Source: Clavaria fumosa (taxonomy: Eukaryota; Basidiomycota; Agaricomycetes; Agaricales; Clavariaceae). Taken from it: DNA of 64,000 bases. The first letter of the stretch is position 1; the number at the start of each line of letters is the position of its first letter. The notes under the pieces were generated by a model. The model saw nothing but the letters and a program-made list of their open reading frames with translations. It was not told where the DNA came from and ran no database searches. The translations under genes and the position numbers were made by a program. Shown here in pieces: positions 40,916 through 53,060 of this stretch. The stretch covers positions 2,666,001 to 2,730,000 of the forward strand of contig OX637798.1 of NCBI GenBank assembly GCA_951802425.1, read 5' to 3'.

Positions 40916-42330
40916 ACCGACACCCTCCATGCGAGTGGAGTAGTCCTGCTCACCTGGCCTTCCCAGTCTACGATAATCAGATCTTTCCAGGTATGTATCT
41001 TAAATTTATACATACGCAGTTCTTCCACGCATGGCGTCAGCCGCAGACTCTATTCTGCCAAAATCTCGGGCCTGGAAACCCAGCTTTGGACAACATGGTT
41101 GAGCCTGTTTCGAAAGAACTCCTCGATGCGGATGCGCAAGCAACAGTTGAGCACGTACGGAGGCCTTCCTCAGCGATGGCTACTTCTTCCTCTTACCTGC
41201 GTCCCGTTCATCCAGGCTGTCTGTGTCTCGGACGACTGCGTGGGCGCCTCTCTGCTATGCGCTGGCCATGGCCACGACGAGAAGAGATGGTCCGAGTTGG
41301 TCCCTCCGGACGCTGCCCTGGGTTTTGTAGCCGTGTACGACCCGGACGAAGGCTTGATGACTTTCTCTGTGGCTGAACTCGTAGCCTCCTCTTCCGCCCC
41401 TTCCTCGCCCCCCTTGCATAGCTTCCCGTCGGACGAGGCCGACGACGGTGCGTCGCAGGTACTCACCATCGACCCGCTATTTGGCATGACCCCGCCCGGC
41501 CCTGGATCCACCACGACCGCGATGTTCACATTCCTGACAGAGAACTTCGAGACCAAGACGCCCATACACGAGCGATACAGACAAGCCGTCATGAGGGCGT
41601 CGTCCATTTCGGGAGGTATTGACCCATGCAACCGTGCCGCCTACAACCACACGCATGACAACGCTGGCAACGACAGCGGGAGCAGCCCCGAGGTCGTGAG
41701 CGTTCAGCGTACGTTCTCGTCCAAGCCAAGCCGACATTGGTCCATGTTCACGGCTCAACCGGTCTTTTGCCTTCGATCCTCGTGCGGTGCTCGACGGCGT
41801 TACCATGGGACAACTGGAAGACGTCGGCATAGGAATGGAAGCATCTACGATGGATCGCGCGTTCTATGGAGGAAGGCAACGTCCTAGGTCGTACACGACC
41901 GATAACAGTGCAGTATGGGTAGAGCTCAACATTGTGAGTGGACCGCTTATACGCAGCTTCCTTTGCTCTTCTAAACCTTTTATTATAATCCTTGGGCAGA
42001 TAACTACACCTCCCGCCTCAACCCGGCATTCGCCGCTCGAATCTCATTGGTCTGAGCAGAGCTCTGCATTTTCCATCTCCACTAGCTCGACCTCCAACTT
42101 CATTGAAGCGTACCCGGACGAGGCCGGCTCATTCCTTCCGACCACCGCGCCGCTCCGACGTCGTCTGCGCAAGCGCCGCCCCGCTGTCCAACAGCAGCGC
42201 ATTCTGACACTGATGCTGCCACCAACCCGGTGGTGACGATACTCACTCGGGAGAGCCAGGAGCGGGAGACCCACGTTGTCCCCGAGCCCGAGCCCAAGCC
42301 TAGGCGCCCAGCATCAGCGCCAGCGTAGTG
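40916..42330 (+). pseudogene. Unknown host-gene fragment(s)
   Basis: Balanced composition and long partial frames: 41200-41700 reads VCVSDDCVGASLLCAGHGHDEKRW, FVAVYDPDEGLMTFSVAEL and FLTENFETKTPIHERYRQAVM; a frame change then gives FDPRAVLDGVTMGQLEDVGI and RPRSYTTDNSAVWVELNI. Further downstream VVTILTRESQERETH and a Pro-rich tail end at two adjacent stops near 42328. I do not recognise the protein. The need for frame changes without good intron borders suggests decay. Confidence 0.45.
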
Positions 42331-42403
42331 ACGCCGGACAGAGAGTGTTTGTATGTTCTTCCAGGAATGCGACACCCACTGACAGTTACGTAGACTCGAC
42401 GCA

Positions 42404-43418
42404 ATGTCAAAACTTCCCCGCTTGTCTGAAGTAAAAGCAATAATGGGCAAGGACTCAGCCTTTCTGATCCCCACCGTTAATTTTTGCACGGCATTCAGTC
42501 CTAATCACACCGTCATCTCGTAAGTTATAATCAGCTTTCCAACCTTACATGACATTAACGCTATGCTATACAGATGTCTTTTAAATCTTACAGTTGTCGA
42601 AGGAACAGAAAGCCTCATTAATATAGTGACTGCCAATCCTGAGTCCTTCAAACTAAATGTGAGGAACTATGTATCGCATCGTGAAGAGTCGGGTGGTGTG
42701 ACTAGCTTCTTTATGACGGGAGTTACCCAACATTCGGTTTTGATGTCACAAGAAAGGACTCGTCAAATTTGCATCGTTCCTCCAAGAGAAACCTGGCCAC
42801 GTATCGCCGCATTCTTGGGAGCCACTCTACCTGAAACTCGTCTCTATTTCCCAGTCTTTCGACAGGGACTGTCATTTTCGACATGGGCGAAGACGGAAAA
42901 GATGGAGGATCGTTCTCAAAAATTGTCAAGGAAGGGAATCACATCAGCGACACCTGCTTCGCTGTCGTCTCATGGACCTAGTAAGCATAAGTTACGATAG
43001 GACCCACAGAAATTTACACTGTAACTCAGGTGTTCGTGATCCAACAGAAAAAGGTATGTGAAACTATTTTCATGCAGTATTTCATTCTCACAATGGAACC
43101 CCAGTACCAGTCTATGATGGACAGGTACCATTCCCTTTAGGAGCATACGCATCTCTGCAACCTTTCGACCACGAAATCGCGAATGACAGCGCAGTTCTCG
43201 TGATTTTCACTATTGCGACATACCATTACAAAGGAAACCTACCGGGAATCCAGAAGGCCGTGTCGTTCAATGACCAAAACGTCGTTTTTCTCGCAGATTC
43301 TCCTGATGACAGTGGGATGGAGGAAGACGATGAAATGACGTTTATTCTGCTCGGTATTGATGCTATCCCTGAACAAGCATCTACCTCTAGTGTATCAAAG
43401 AAGGGTCCGACTATATGA
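42404..43418 (+). pseudogene. Hypothetical protein, possibly frameshifted
   Basis: ATG at 42404 (MSKLPRLSEVKAIMGKDS), a 54-nt intron 42520-42573, then a long exon (TVVEGTESLINIVTANPESF). Near 42860 the reading shifts to a frame with TVIFDMGEDGKDGGSFSKIV and CFAVVSWT. After another intron-like gap comes PFPLGAYASLQPFDHEIAND and SAVLVIFTIATYHYKGNLPG to the stop at 43416. The pattern resembles an agaricomycete protein of unknown function. I could not join the second and third frames with consensus introns, so a frameshift is likely. Confidence 0.45.
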
Positions 43419-43779
43419 ATCACTGTAATATGTATTTTAACCCCGTTCAAATGGAATGCAGAACAAACGGAATGACTGCGTCGCATCACTGTATGGAAAG
43501 CCACATTAGCACTAAGCGAAGGGGTCCAGGTAACCAATCACCTGAGTGTCGGTAGGTGCATACGTCGAGGGCGTCCATGCGGAAGGGTACGGTTGGTGCG
43601 GAAGAGAGCAAATCAGCGCTAAGCCAGACCTTGAAGCGACATTCGAATCAGCCGTAATGACTAATCGCTACCACGAAAAGAAAGCTGAGTAATCGGTACT
43701 ACGAAAGGAAAGCCGAACCCCGGCTCAAATCTGATCCTCATTTTTCAAACGCAGTAACCTTGTTAAAACAAGGTAACAA

Positions 43780-44335
43780 ACAGGAGTGATAGAACGACAA
43801 ACAGGAGTGATAGAATGACGAACAGGTGTGAGGTGTGATAGAATGACGAACAGGAGTGATAGAACGACGAACAGGGGTGATAGAACGACGAACAGGAGTG
43901 GTAGATTTCATGTGGTATCTGTTGAGGACGAACATTCATCCTCTGTATCTTCCTAGTTCCTATGTCGTGGCCCGTCGTGGCAAATATTGCTGCCTCATCT
44001 GGTCCGACGAGGGTGAGTCTTATCTTCTAACCTACTGCTATGTCGTGGCCCGTCGTGGCAAATATTGCTGCCTCATCTGGTCCGACGAGGGTGAGTCTAT
44101 ATCTTCTAACCTACTGCTATGTCGTGGCCCGTCGTGGCAAATATTGCTGCCTCATCTGGTCCGACGAGGGTGAGTCTATATCTTCTAACCTACTGCTATG
44201 TCGTGGCCCATGTCGTGGCCCGTCGTGGCAAATATTGCCGCCTCATCTGGTCCGACGAGGGTGAGTCTATATCTTCCAACCCACTGCTATGTCGTAGCCC
44301 GTCGTGGCAAATATTGCCGTGTCAAACCGCTTTAT
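43780..44335. repeat. Composite minisatellite block 2
   Basis: About five 21-bp units (aacaggagtgatagaacgacg) at 43790-43905, the same spacer as in block 1, then five 79-bp units from 43961 (starts near 43961, 44039, 44118, 44197, 44288; one has an extra 12 bp). It ends with the same gtcaaaccgc.ttatagacatctggca sequence as block 1. Unit numbers differ between the blocks (two versus five), so the arrays changed after the copies separated. Confidence 0.88.
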
Positions 44336-44652
44336 AGACATCTGGCAGGATATGCAACATCCTGCTTTGACATGATACTTTATCGTACTTGCCTCTGTTA
44401 CCGTAATTACATGTGGCAGGATATATATTCGTAGTCGTCCTCCCTTTCCCATAAATACTCTCCACCTCCTTGTAATCGTATGGCTCATGACGAACCTTGA
44501 TAGACGTGGCTCTTGTGTTGTTCCCACCTGTGAGTGTGGCGGCTTTGTGACTCCCACTTTATCAGTATGTTTTGCTTTTTTTCGACTATGGACATTAATA
44601 ACTGCTGGTAGACTGCCGCTTCACCCGTTTCAGGCTGCATCTGCGCTCACCA

Positions 44653-45920
44653 ATGGTGGCAGCACCAGATACTGACAGCCCACGCCTTCTCAAATGGTCG
44701 AGGACCCCACGCTGGCGAAAACTGCGGTGGATTCTTCCCCGTGCGTTTCGTTCTTAACGTACCGGTTAACCCGTCCCTCACCTTTCTGTAGGCAAACACA
44801 ACGCAACCATGGAGCGCAGATTCGGCCTGTGTTTGTTCTCGCTCGTGGCTTTCCCATAGTGTTCAAGACTTGTAAGCTTACGAAATAACGTCCTGCACAA
44901 ATCAACTGCCTACATGTCTGTCCCTCTTCCACAGTCCTGCTCCGCCTTCGTCGCGAAACCGCCCTATCACCCAGATGCCCGCATCTGCGCCCGCAGCACG
45001 ACCCGGTCCTGTCCGTGAGATTCTCGACGTTACCTCGCAGCCTCCCGTTAGCGCATTCATGCGACACGATGTCGGGGCTACCGGTGATACCAACAGCCGA
45101 CGTGTTGCTTCTGCGCGTCGGAACCTGCCACAGCACAGAACCAGGGGGCGTGGACGTGCGGGGCCCAGCAGTCAGAGGAGCCAGCGTCAAGCCTCAGTGA
45201 CGCTGACTCATAAGAACTTTCTGGGTGTTTGTCTCCCGTATACTGTGAGTCGAATGTCAACTTTTCTATACCTCACTCTGAAGTAAGTAGATCAATGAGC
45301 CATGCGAGGAGGTGGGAAACCCTTCTCCCAGATATGTTTTCAGCTTGGATGACCTAGACTCCATCGTTCGGATTCTGATGGAACATAATTTGACGGTTGA
45401 GCTGCCCTTACCTGTCGGAGGAGAAGTATGGAAGACGGTCAACGAACTGATTGCCACGCATCTCCGCCTTGCCAACGTGGACCTTGCTCCGTCACCAGGG
45501 ACGCCTGCCGCGGAACCTGTTGACCGTTTTTTCCTCTCGCAGATGGTTTTAATTATTCCTAGCAGACCTCTCAGCGGGGAATCTCGCCCTTTTAAGCAAG
45601 CTTCTGTTGTGTCCGCAAATTTCACTGTCGAAGGGCTGACCACCCTCTCCAAAAGGATTCCCAATCCGCTCGATGGTGATACTCGCCCTATCCTCTTTTT
45701 TGGTCAGTGTTTGACACTACGAGGCAACTATTACTGTAAACATTTTCTAGCTCCTCGATTTCGCAATCTGTGGGGTCCAGGACCTCTGCCTGAACAGGCT
45801 ACACACCCATGTTTTCCCTGGAGAGTATGGTGTAATGCACAAAACCGCCTCCCAACTGTGACTAACCAGGATGGCAGTTGCCTGAAGGCGTGTCAAGGGG
45901 TGCGTATGAACTACACTTAA
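44653..45920 (+). pseudogene. Upstream part of unknown gene, broken exons
   Basis: The sequence opens MVAAPDTDSPRLLKWSRTPRWRKLRW at 44653. After intron-like gaps it continues ARPGPVREILDVTSQPPVSAF (from 44975) and, at 45312-45690, RYVFSLDDLDSIVRILMEHN and PVDRFFLSQMVLIIPSRPL. Then comes APRFRNLWGPGPLPEQATHP to a stop at 45918. Short gt..ag gaps separate these pieces, but stops inside plausible exons prevent a clean model. It probably belongs with the open frame at 46199-48014. The function is not recognised. Confidence 0.4.
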
Positions 45921-46198
45921 CAGCACTCTGCTACTTATGATTTCTCTGTAGTCTTGCGTAACTGACCCTACATACTCAAACATTCGCACCCGGCGAGTCT
46001 CAGGCACAGTATGCACCAGCTTTCAATTCTAGTAATAAGTCTCATCTCCGTATTGATGATATGCAGGACAGCCTAGGTCGGCCTCCAACACGAAGACGTA
46101 TTGAAGATCGACTTCCCACTGTACGATTAATCAGTGTCTTGTCTGCTACCTAGGTAGCCTCTGACTATCATGCTTTGCCTTCTCCGCTTGATATCTAG

Positions 46199-48014
46199 GT
46201 GCGGCCAGGCATTGCCAGTTGCAATGTCGCTGTTCTTCCTACTCAGGACATGCTCAGCACGATCTCGGTTACTGCGCATGATCATGGCAGTCTAGCTGAC
46301 TCTGCCGAGCCATCCTCAAGCCTAGCGCATGCAGGACAATTAGTAGCGGCGCCCAACTTCACTCCTATGCGCACCTTGTCACCCGTCCGGAGTATCTCTC
46401 CCGAACCACCGTCAGTTCCCAGGGCAGGCTACAGGGAGGTCCGCCGGTGGTTGCGGAGGTTGTCCAATGCCGGAGAGCGTGAGCAACTCCGAGGGCTGGC
46501 TGCACGTGGTGCCACAGTAGACGATGTTGCCCGTGGTTTGTTACGACTTCTTGCACACCACTGGCCCAATAACACGGAACCTTTCAATCCATTGCCGGAC
46601 GTAGTTTGTGATGTACAACCTTTTGAAGCCTTTCTTCAGCCATACCATGAAATCGAGTTGTACGTATTTCATTCCCTTGAATTTTCTCTCTTTCTCAAAA
46701 ATGTCTGCAGAGGAAGTGTCTCTGACATGCTTCCCGCATATGGGAATGGCCCAAACCGCGCAGTCTTTCGCGCGGGCGTTCAAGCTCTTGCGAATTCTCC
46801 ACGATTTGGACGTCGGGGAGATTACTTTCATCCAATTCTGTATGCGGTCATGCCATCTCCCAGGGTACAAGATTTTTGGACAGTTGGAGCATGGTGCGCT
46901 TTGCATATCATGCACCTGGGTCTTCTTCCAGATCCCATCTCACCATGGTGGATATACGCCGTGACTGGGCAGGAGGCTCAATTTTCATTTGACTACGATT
47001 ACATCCGTGCCCAAGATCCCCCCTCTGCCCGGATTCTTAAGCCCTGGTTCTTATTCACGCGGGATGACACTATCAAAGCAGATGACCACCTCGATTCAGT
47101 CAGGCAGCTATTAATTACATATCTTGATGTAAGCGATGTAAGGCTCCTTATTATTTAGGCGGCACACAGCTTACGATGCACAGTTCACATTTTTCACAAA
47201 ACCTCGCAGTGCCGAGATTCATGGTCAGACCACCAATGCTTTGGTTACGGCCGTGCTGCTCGGCCACCCCAACCCTTGGCATCACCCTGAATTCCTAGCG
47301 TTCCGCGATGGCTTTGACTTGCCTTTGGGATCAACCACCTTCATCAAGGCATTTCTTCTCTACTCTGGATTAATCGGCATTAATTATTATTTTCCAGACT
47401 TTGATTGCGTCTTCTGAACCAAGTTTCCAATGTCTTTTCGCGACCATGAACGATCGGCGCATCAAGCATCCCAGCAATGTCATCAATAGACTGAGTTTCG
47501 TTACCTCCCAGCTCTTAGGCTCGCAAGAGGGCAATCTGTTCAAACAACTCTTTCGTTATCGTGTAATGCGCTGGCTCTATGGAAAGGGGCATCCAGAGCA
47601 GTTGCGAGGAAACCACATTGATGCGCGGCGCTTTGATGCAGAGCGCGGTGATTCTGTCATCCGATCGCGGCTTCTCCTCCAAGCTGTATCCGACTCCAAC
47701 CTCTTATCATTAAATCCTTCTGATCGGTTGATGGTACGTCATTCTTTGCCATATGGTGCAAACATTAAGTTCAACCTCTTGGACAGCTTGTCGTTGATAT
47801 GGAAGCCCCAGGTTCTGCCTCTATGACCCCCCCGGCCCCGTTGTCGCCTCCTGTCATATCTATCCAGACATGCGTTACCAAGATGGTGGTTACCATCAAT
47901 CCATGGTTAGAGAATGTGCTGGTTGAGGTTTGCAGCTTATATGATGCGAAATCAACATTGTTCGATGTTTGGTTCCACACTCAGATGATTCTGACTGGGT
48001 ACAATACAGTGTAG
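46199..48014 (+). CDS. Unknown large protein, 3' exons open
   Basis: The exon from 46199 is open for over 900 bases and reads GYREVRRWLRRLSNAGEREQ, AYGNGPNRAVFRAGVQAL and TVGAWCALHIMHLGLLPDPI. A gat|gtaagc donor near 47133 and an acceptor at about 47187 lead to FTFFTKPRSAEIHGQTTNAL and TAVLLGHPNPWHHPEFLAFR. A further intron ends at about 47398 (its donor may be GC). Then come RIKHPSNVINRLSFVTSQLL, YRVMRWLYGKGHPEQLRG and, after a last gtacgt..acag intron (about 47733-47787), the C-terminus ending TQMILTGYNTV at 48014. The GNG/VGAW.LHI pattern faintly recalls HECT N-lobes, but the catalytic Cys lobe was not found. It may be a real basidiomycete-specific gene. Confidence 0.5.
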
Positions 48015-48049
48015 GTTCAAGTATACAGATTTTGTAATTTGATGTCTTA

Positions 48050-48376
48050 GGATCTCAATTCATCCGTATTAGCATGTCTGCACTACTGGCACAGAGAATG
48101 GCTGGTCCACGCTAGGCCAACGAGGCTCTGGTCAGAATTTCTAAGACGCGTGCGCGCGCTAGGATCCCCGCAGCTGGAATTGACAGAGGAACGGAAAATG
48201 CTTCAGGCGGCGCAAGTTGTCGGCGGGTTGGCCTCGGCGATCGAACGGCATACGCAAGCGAATGTAGAAGCTGAGGCACCTCTGCCGCTGCCAAGTGCGC
48301 CAGAACCCGAAGTGCGGACCGTGGGTTTGCCGCAGCGGCGCGAGAGAGGAGCTCCTGCTCAGTCCGAAGGCTGAAA
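48050..48376 (+). pseudogene. Short coding fragment, unknown
   Basis: An open frame of about 108 codons (HREWLVHARPTRLWSEFLRR, LELTEERKMLQAAQVVGGLA) ending in a Pro/Glu-rich tail. No start is evident and it follows a stop; it may be a terminal exon or a fragment of another gene. Confidence 0.35.
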
Positions 48377-48559
48377 GTCGGAGCCGTGTAAATGGGCAGC
48401 CGAAGAGTGCATCTTTCTTAGCAGCATTGCCAAGTCCAAGCACAAGGTAAAAAGGGAGAGAGCGGAGAGCGCCGTCGTTCGAGGGCGAGGAGCTTCTTCA
48501 TCACTAGCCTCATGTTAAGTAAGCAGCCGATATCCGCGCCTCCGAAGGTTCAACCGAGC

Positions 48560-50790
48560 TCCCCGACGGCTCCCCGACGTCCGAGAGCGCTCCGCCTTCT
48601 CAGCCTGACAAGCCCACGACGAATCTGCAGGCACGCAAACAAGATAGAGACGAGAGTCACGAACAAGACGGGCACGAATGGCTCAAGCGCTCAAGCATGA
48701 CACCAAACTATTACCCCCAGCGCCGTCTTCATCCGAGTCTCCACCTCCTGCTGAAGGGTGGATCTCCCGGGGGCAGCCCAGCGTCTGCTCTTGCTGCCTT
48801 CGAGGACGTCTTGGATGACGTCTTGGATGACGATTGGAAGTCTGAGTCCGCCGCGCCGGCCTTAGCCGATCTCGACGATGAGCTGCTGAGTCTGGCCGAC
48901 GACAATCTCCACATCCGCGTTCCTCTCCTAAAGCCGCAACAACTTCATGTCGCTTCCTTGAGGCTAGCTGCCCTCTCGTCCGAGACCAGCCGCTCGCCCA
49001 GTGTCCCATCCACGCCCACGACGTCGCAGATCTCAGGCCTTCCCTATTCACCAACGTCTACAAGGGCCATGCATTCGGTGTCAACGCCTGTCACCGAGCG
49101 GGGTTCAATGCCCCCTCCACCGACGAACATCATGCTCATGGGACCGGCGTCGAGCGTGGATGGACCGAAGAAAAAGAAAAAGAAAGAAGTCGAGTCGTCT
49201 AAGGTGGGTCTCCCGTTCGATCATGTAGCCTACTTTGTCCCATGCTCGTGCTCACTACGGACCTGAAAAGCATGCGGGATCGAAACTGAAAGCGAAGGTC
49301 TTGGTGAAGTCACATACTAAGAAACCGAATGCCAAGACTGTCGACGCATCGCCCTCGCCATCAAAGGCTGCCTCCAAGGTCCCTGCAGTACCCGCCACGA
49401 AGAAGTGATCCCTCCTTCCTGTTTCCATCTATGCATCCTCGCCTGACGGCTCCTATGATTCGTCGGTGTTGCGAGCTTCCCCTTCATTACCGACATCCGG
49501 GGTTGTCGAGCAGCCCCCTTCGATCACACCTCTCGTCCATCGGCCTCACGTCCCGGACCACAGAGATAGCATACTCGAGCTATTGCATACCCCGCCCCAA
49601 CCACACACCATTGAACCTGTGGGATTCACTGAGAGAGGACAACGGCCAGGTTGATCAGTTGCGGAATGAACTTGCACACTCTGGTGTTCCCTTCGGTCGT
49701 CTGCAAGGCAAGCCTGTCCCTATGGCTTTTGTAGGCTGGTTCTGACATCTAGTTAGATGAGGGGTCGCCAGTCGTATAGTTCCCCGGCTTCCTTCCAAAC
49801 TTCCATCCTACTGGATTTATTCCACCGCAGCCTTTGCCACCCCAAGTGTTTCCAGGTGGCATTACTGGTGGGGTCATTCCCGGAGTCATTCCGTCGCCAG
49901 AGAGTTCTTCCACTACTGCTTCGTACAGTCCTATGATCCTACCACAACCTCCTGTAATTTGGTCATAGCCGCAACCTCAATTCGCCGGTCCACCTCCAGG
50001 CTTCCCGGCTCCAATGCCAGCTCGAGTTGCGTCCTTCACAGCTGATTCGAATGCGTTTGTACCTCCTCGACCTTCCTCGTCCTCTGGTTCAACCACTCCA
50101 GACCAAATATTCCACCATCCCAACCTTTCCCACTCCCTTTCTGCTCCAGTCTGGTCTCGGTGTGCCTGGCGCTCCTCCACAAACTATAGTTGTCAGAACT
50201 GGGTCGCCATCATCGCTACGATCGGGGTCACGGAGTCGATCCCGACTCCGCCTGCATCGATCTTCTCGAAGTCGTTCCTGTTCACCCACGATGCCTCACG
50301 TAGTGGTTGTTCCACCCACGTCAGAGAGAAGGCAATCAGCGGATCGTGGCTCTCGTCGTCGGCTTAACGGAAGCCGTAGTGAATCCGCGGACTGTGCGGG
50401 ACCTACACAAGTCTTTCTCCCTCCAGGTGTACCTACTCACTGTGTGTTGTACTAAACTTGGACACACGCTCAGCTATCTGAAAAACGTCTTACTGGTGCA
50501 CCTCGCAGGCCAACGCGAGATCGAAAAAATTCACGCCATGCTACCCATCATCGTCAAAACCAGCCAGAAGAAAGGCAAAGCCGCGCAGAAACCGAGTGGT
50601 CCGATGTCTACCAGCTGTGCCTCTAACGTGCTCGCTCATCAGGGGCGGATGGTCTCTACGTGCTGAGCGAGACCCACCCCCGCGCACTCCTCGACATCGC
50701 CCGGAGCCGAGCCCATTCAGTCAGTTTGTGACGCATTCAGCGGTGCAGCCAACATTTACACTAGTGCGTATTTATCATGGGGGCCGAGGG
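48560..50790 (+). pseudogene. Ser/Pro/Arg-rich host protein fragment, decayed
   Basis: Successive frames give FEDVLDDVLDDDWKSESAAP, LDDELLSLADDN, TSQISGLPYSPTSTRAMHSV, a Lys run (KKKKKKE near 49170), HVPDHRDSILELLHTPPQ, VDQLRNELAHSGVPFGRLQG, then a Pro-rich stretch (49790-50100), RSGSRSRSRLRLHRSSRSRS (about 50220-50275) and REIEKIHAMLPIIVKTSQKK. The order looks like one long, mostly disordered protein containing an RS-like block, with frame changes every few hundred bases. No catalytic domain was seen. It ends at the satellite. Confidence 0.5.
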
Positions 50791-51287
50791 TTGGCCAAGC
50801 CTCAGCATTAATTGTGAGATTGTTGGTGAGGGTGGGCAAGGAGACCTTGCGATAAGATCGAACTGGCCCATTAGTTGACAAACTGTGTAAAGATAAATAA
50901 CTCATTACAGTAATGTAAATAGCCTGTTGGCCAACATGAACCAGCAAATGAAATGCATCTAGGCTGATCCCTCAATAATATCTCACCCACATGAATAGTG
51001 TGTGGGCCAACATGAACCAAATTATGGATAGCATCTAGGCTGATCCCTCCATAATATCTCACCCACATGAATAGTGTGTGGGCCAACATGAACCAAAATA
51101 TGGAAAGTGTCTAGGCTGATCCCTCCATATTAACTCACCCATGTGAATAGCGTGTGGGCCAACATGACCCAAGTTATGGAAAGCATCGAGGCCAATCCCT
51201 CCATAATAACTCACCCACATGAATAGCATGTAGGCCAACACAAACCAACTTATGGATAGTGTCTAGGCCAATCCCTCCATAATATCT

Positions 51288-51758
51288 CACCCACATAGTG
51301 AATGGCACGGGTAACCCACGGGTAAATTTGACTGTACCCCTACCCGCACCTGACAGTACCCTTACCCATGGGTATGGGTCCACTAAACTGCTGGGTACGG
51401 GTACGGGTTTGTACTTCTAACTACGCTATGCACAAATACAATGGTGTCCCACCCATCTGCCATCTCCTCCTCATCTCCTTCAACTTCAGCCAGTACTGTG
51501 ACACCCATAACATCATTGTCCTTCACTAGACCTAACTTACTCCACATGCCAATGCAAATCAATGCCCAAGTTGACTGAGCTGACAGCCAAATCTGGACAT
51601 GCGACAATAGGATCCACGCTGACTGGCTACCCGTGTACCCCTATGAAGGGTACGGGTTTTGGAAGGGTCCAGAATCCATTACCCGTACCTGCACCTACCC
51701 GTACCCGTGAAGAAAACCCGTGCGGGTACCAATACCCACACAATTCACTACACCCACA
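51288..51758. mobile_element. hAT-like MITE in satellite, with 8-bp target duplication
   Basis: A 455-bp insertion (51296-51750) between perfect CACCCACA duplications (51288-51295 and 51751-51758). Terminal inverted repeats begin TAGTGAAT on both ends and continue as imperfect cacgggta matches. The interior is rich in acgggtacggg/ccgtaccc words. No coding sequence. An 8-bp duplication and TAGTG ends are typical of the hAT superfamily. Confidence 0.85.
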
Positions 51759-51895
51759 TGAATAGCATGTGGGCCAACATGAACCAAAATATGGAAAGTG
51801 TCTAGGCTGATCCCTCCATAATATCTCACTCACATGAATAGTGTGTGGGCCAACATGAACCAAAATATGGAAAGTGTCTAGGCTGATCCCTCCAT

Positions 51896-52140
51896 ATTAA
51901 CTGTAAAATCTGCGCTCAGCAGGAGTCAAACCCATGCACTCATGGAACTGGCGGGGGTCAAACCTGCTACTGCTGTGTTACCCATTACACTACAGTCCCC
52001 TTTTACTACTGTTTACTTAGGGCTGTTAGCCACATTGTGACCTAGACCCTAGGTGGCTCCTAGGGTCCCCAGAGTATGCAGGCTAACAGATAACCTTTGG
52101 ATTTAATATGGAGTGGCACTACACACTCCTTACATTAACT
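51896..52140 (-). mobile_element. tRNA-like SINE in satellite
   Basis: 231 bp (51903-52133) between ATTAACT duplications (51896-51902 and 52134-52140). Read on the minus strand it has an A-box-like tgtagtgtaatgg (51994-51982) and B-box-like ggtttgacccc and ggtttgactcc (about 51964-51954 and 51932-51922). This order matches an internal RNA polymerase III promoter. The remainder is unrelated to tRNA. No A tail is visible. Confidence 0.6.
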
Positions 52141-52930
52141 CACCCATGTGAATAGTGTGTGGGCCAACATGAACCAAATTATGGAAAGTGTCTAGGCCAA
52201 TCCCTCCGTAATATCTCACCCACATGAATAGCATGTGGGCCTACATGAACCAAAATATGGAAAGTGTCTAGGCCGATCCCTCCATTATATCTCACCCACA
52301 TGAATAGCATGTGGGCCTACATGAACCAGCTTATGGATAGCATCTAGGCTGATCTCTCCATTATATCTCACCCACATGAATAGCATGTGGGCCTACATGA
52401 ACCAGCTTATGGATAGTGTCTAGGCCAATCTCTCCATAATATCTCACCCACATGAATAGCATGTGGGCCTACATGAACCAAAATATGGAAAGTGTCTAGG
52501 CCGATCCCTCCATTATATCTCACCCACATGAATAGCATGTGGGCCTACATGAACCAGCTTATGGATAGCATCTAGGCTGATCTCTCCATTATATCTCACC
52601 CACATGAATAGCATGTGGGCCTACATGAACCAAAATATGGAAAGTGTCTAGGCCAATCCCTCCATATTAACTCACCCATGTAAATAGCATGTAGGCCAAC
52701 ATGACCCAAGTTATGGAAAGCGTCTAGGCCAATCCCTCCATAATAACTCACTCACATGAATAGTGTGTGGGCCAACATAAACCAACTTACGGATAGCCTC
52801 TTGGCCAATCCCTCCATAATATTTCACCTACATGAGTAGTGTGTGGGCCAATGTGAACCAAATTATGGAAAGTGTCTAGGCCAATCCTGCCATAAGAACT
52901 CATCCATGTGAATAGCCATGTGAATAGCAT

Positions 52931-53060
52931 GTGGGCCACTTTGTAATAATGTTCTGATGTGAATAACATGATGGCAAGCATGAAGTGAAATGATGCTATT
53001 CACATCATCATGCTATTGCATAGGGGTTGGTCTATCCATAAGCCCTTTATGTTACATTGG
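52931..53060. other. Centre of the satellite palindrome
   Basis: A non-satellite bridge between the two opposed arrays. It contains its own short inverted repeat (gatgtgaataacat and atgctattcacatc, about 52957-53010). Confidence 0.7.

Larger units (their letters stand above)
50931..52930 (-). repeat. 76-bp satellite, left array
   Basis: Tandem units of 76 bp (starts of ctcaccc at 52215, 52291, 52367, 52443, 52519). Each monomer contains cccacatg-aatag-catgtggg, a perfect 8-bp stem with a 5-base loop, and tctaggccgatccctccata. About 17 units remain after subtracting two insertions. Open frames across it (FMWVRYYGGIGLDA-like on the minus strand) are repeat artefacts. Confidence 0.95.

Noticed and set aside
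46199..48014. HECT ubiquitin ligase
   Set aside because: Only a weak impression of an N-lobe; the conserved catalytic Cys region was not found.
51912..52002. Functional tRNA gene
   Set aside because: Box motifs are imperfect, it lies inside an insertion with target duplications, and no full cloverleaf was evident; a SINE head is more likely.
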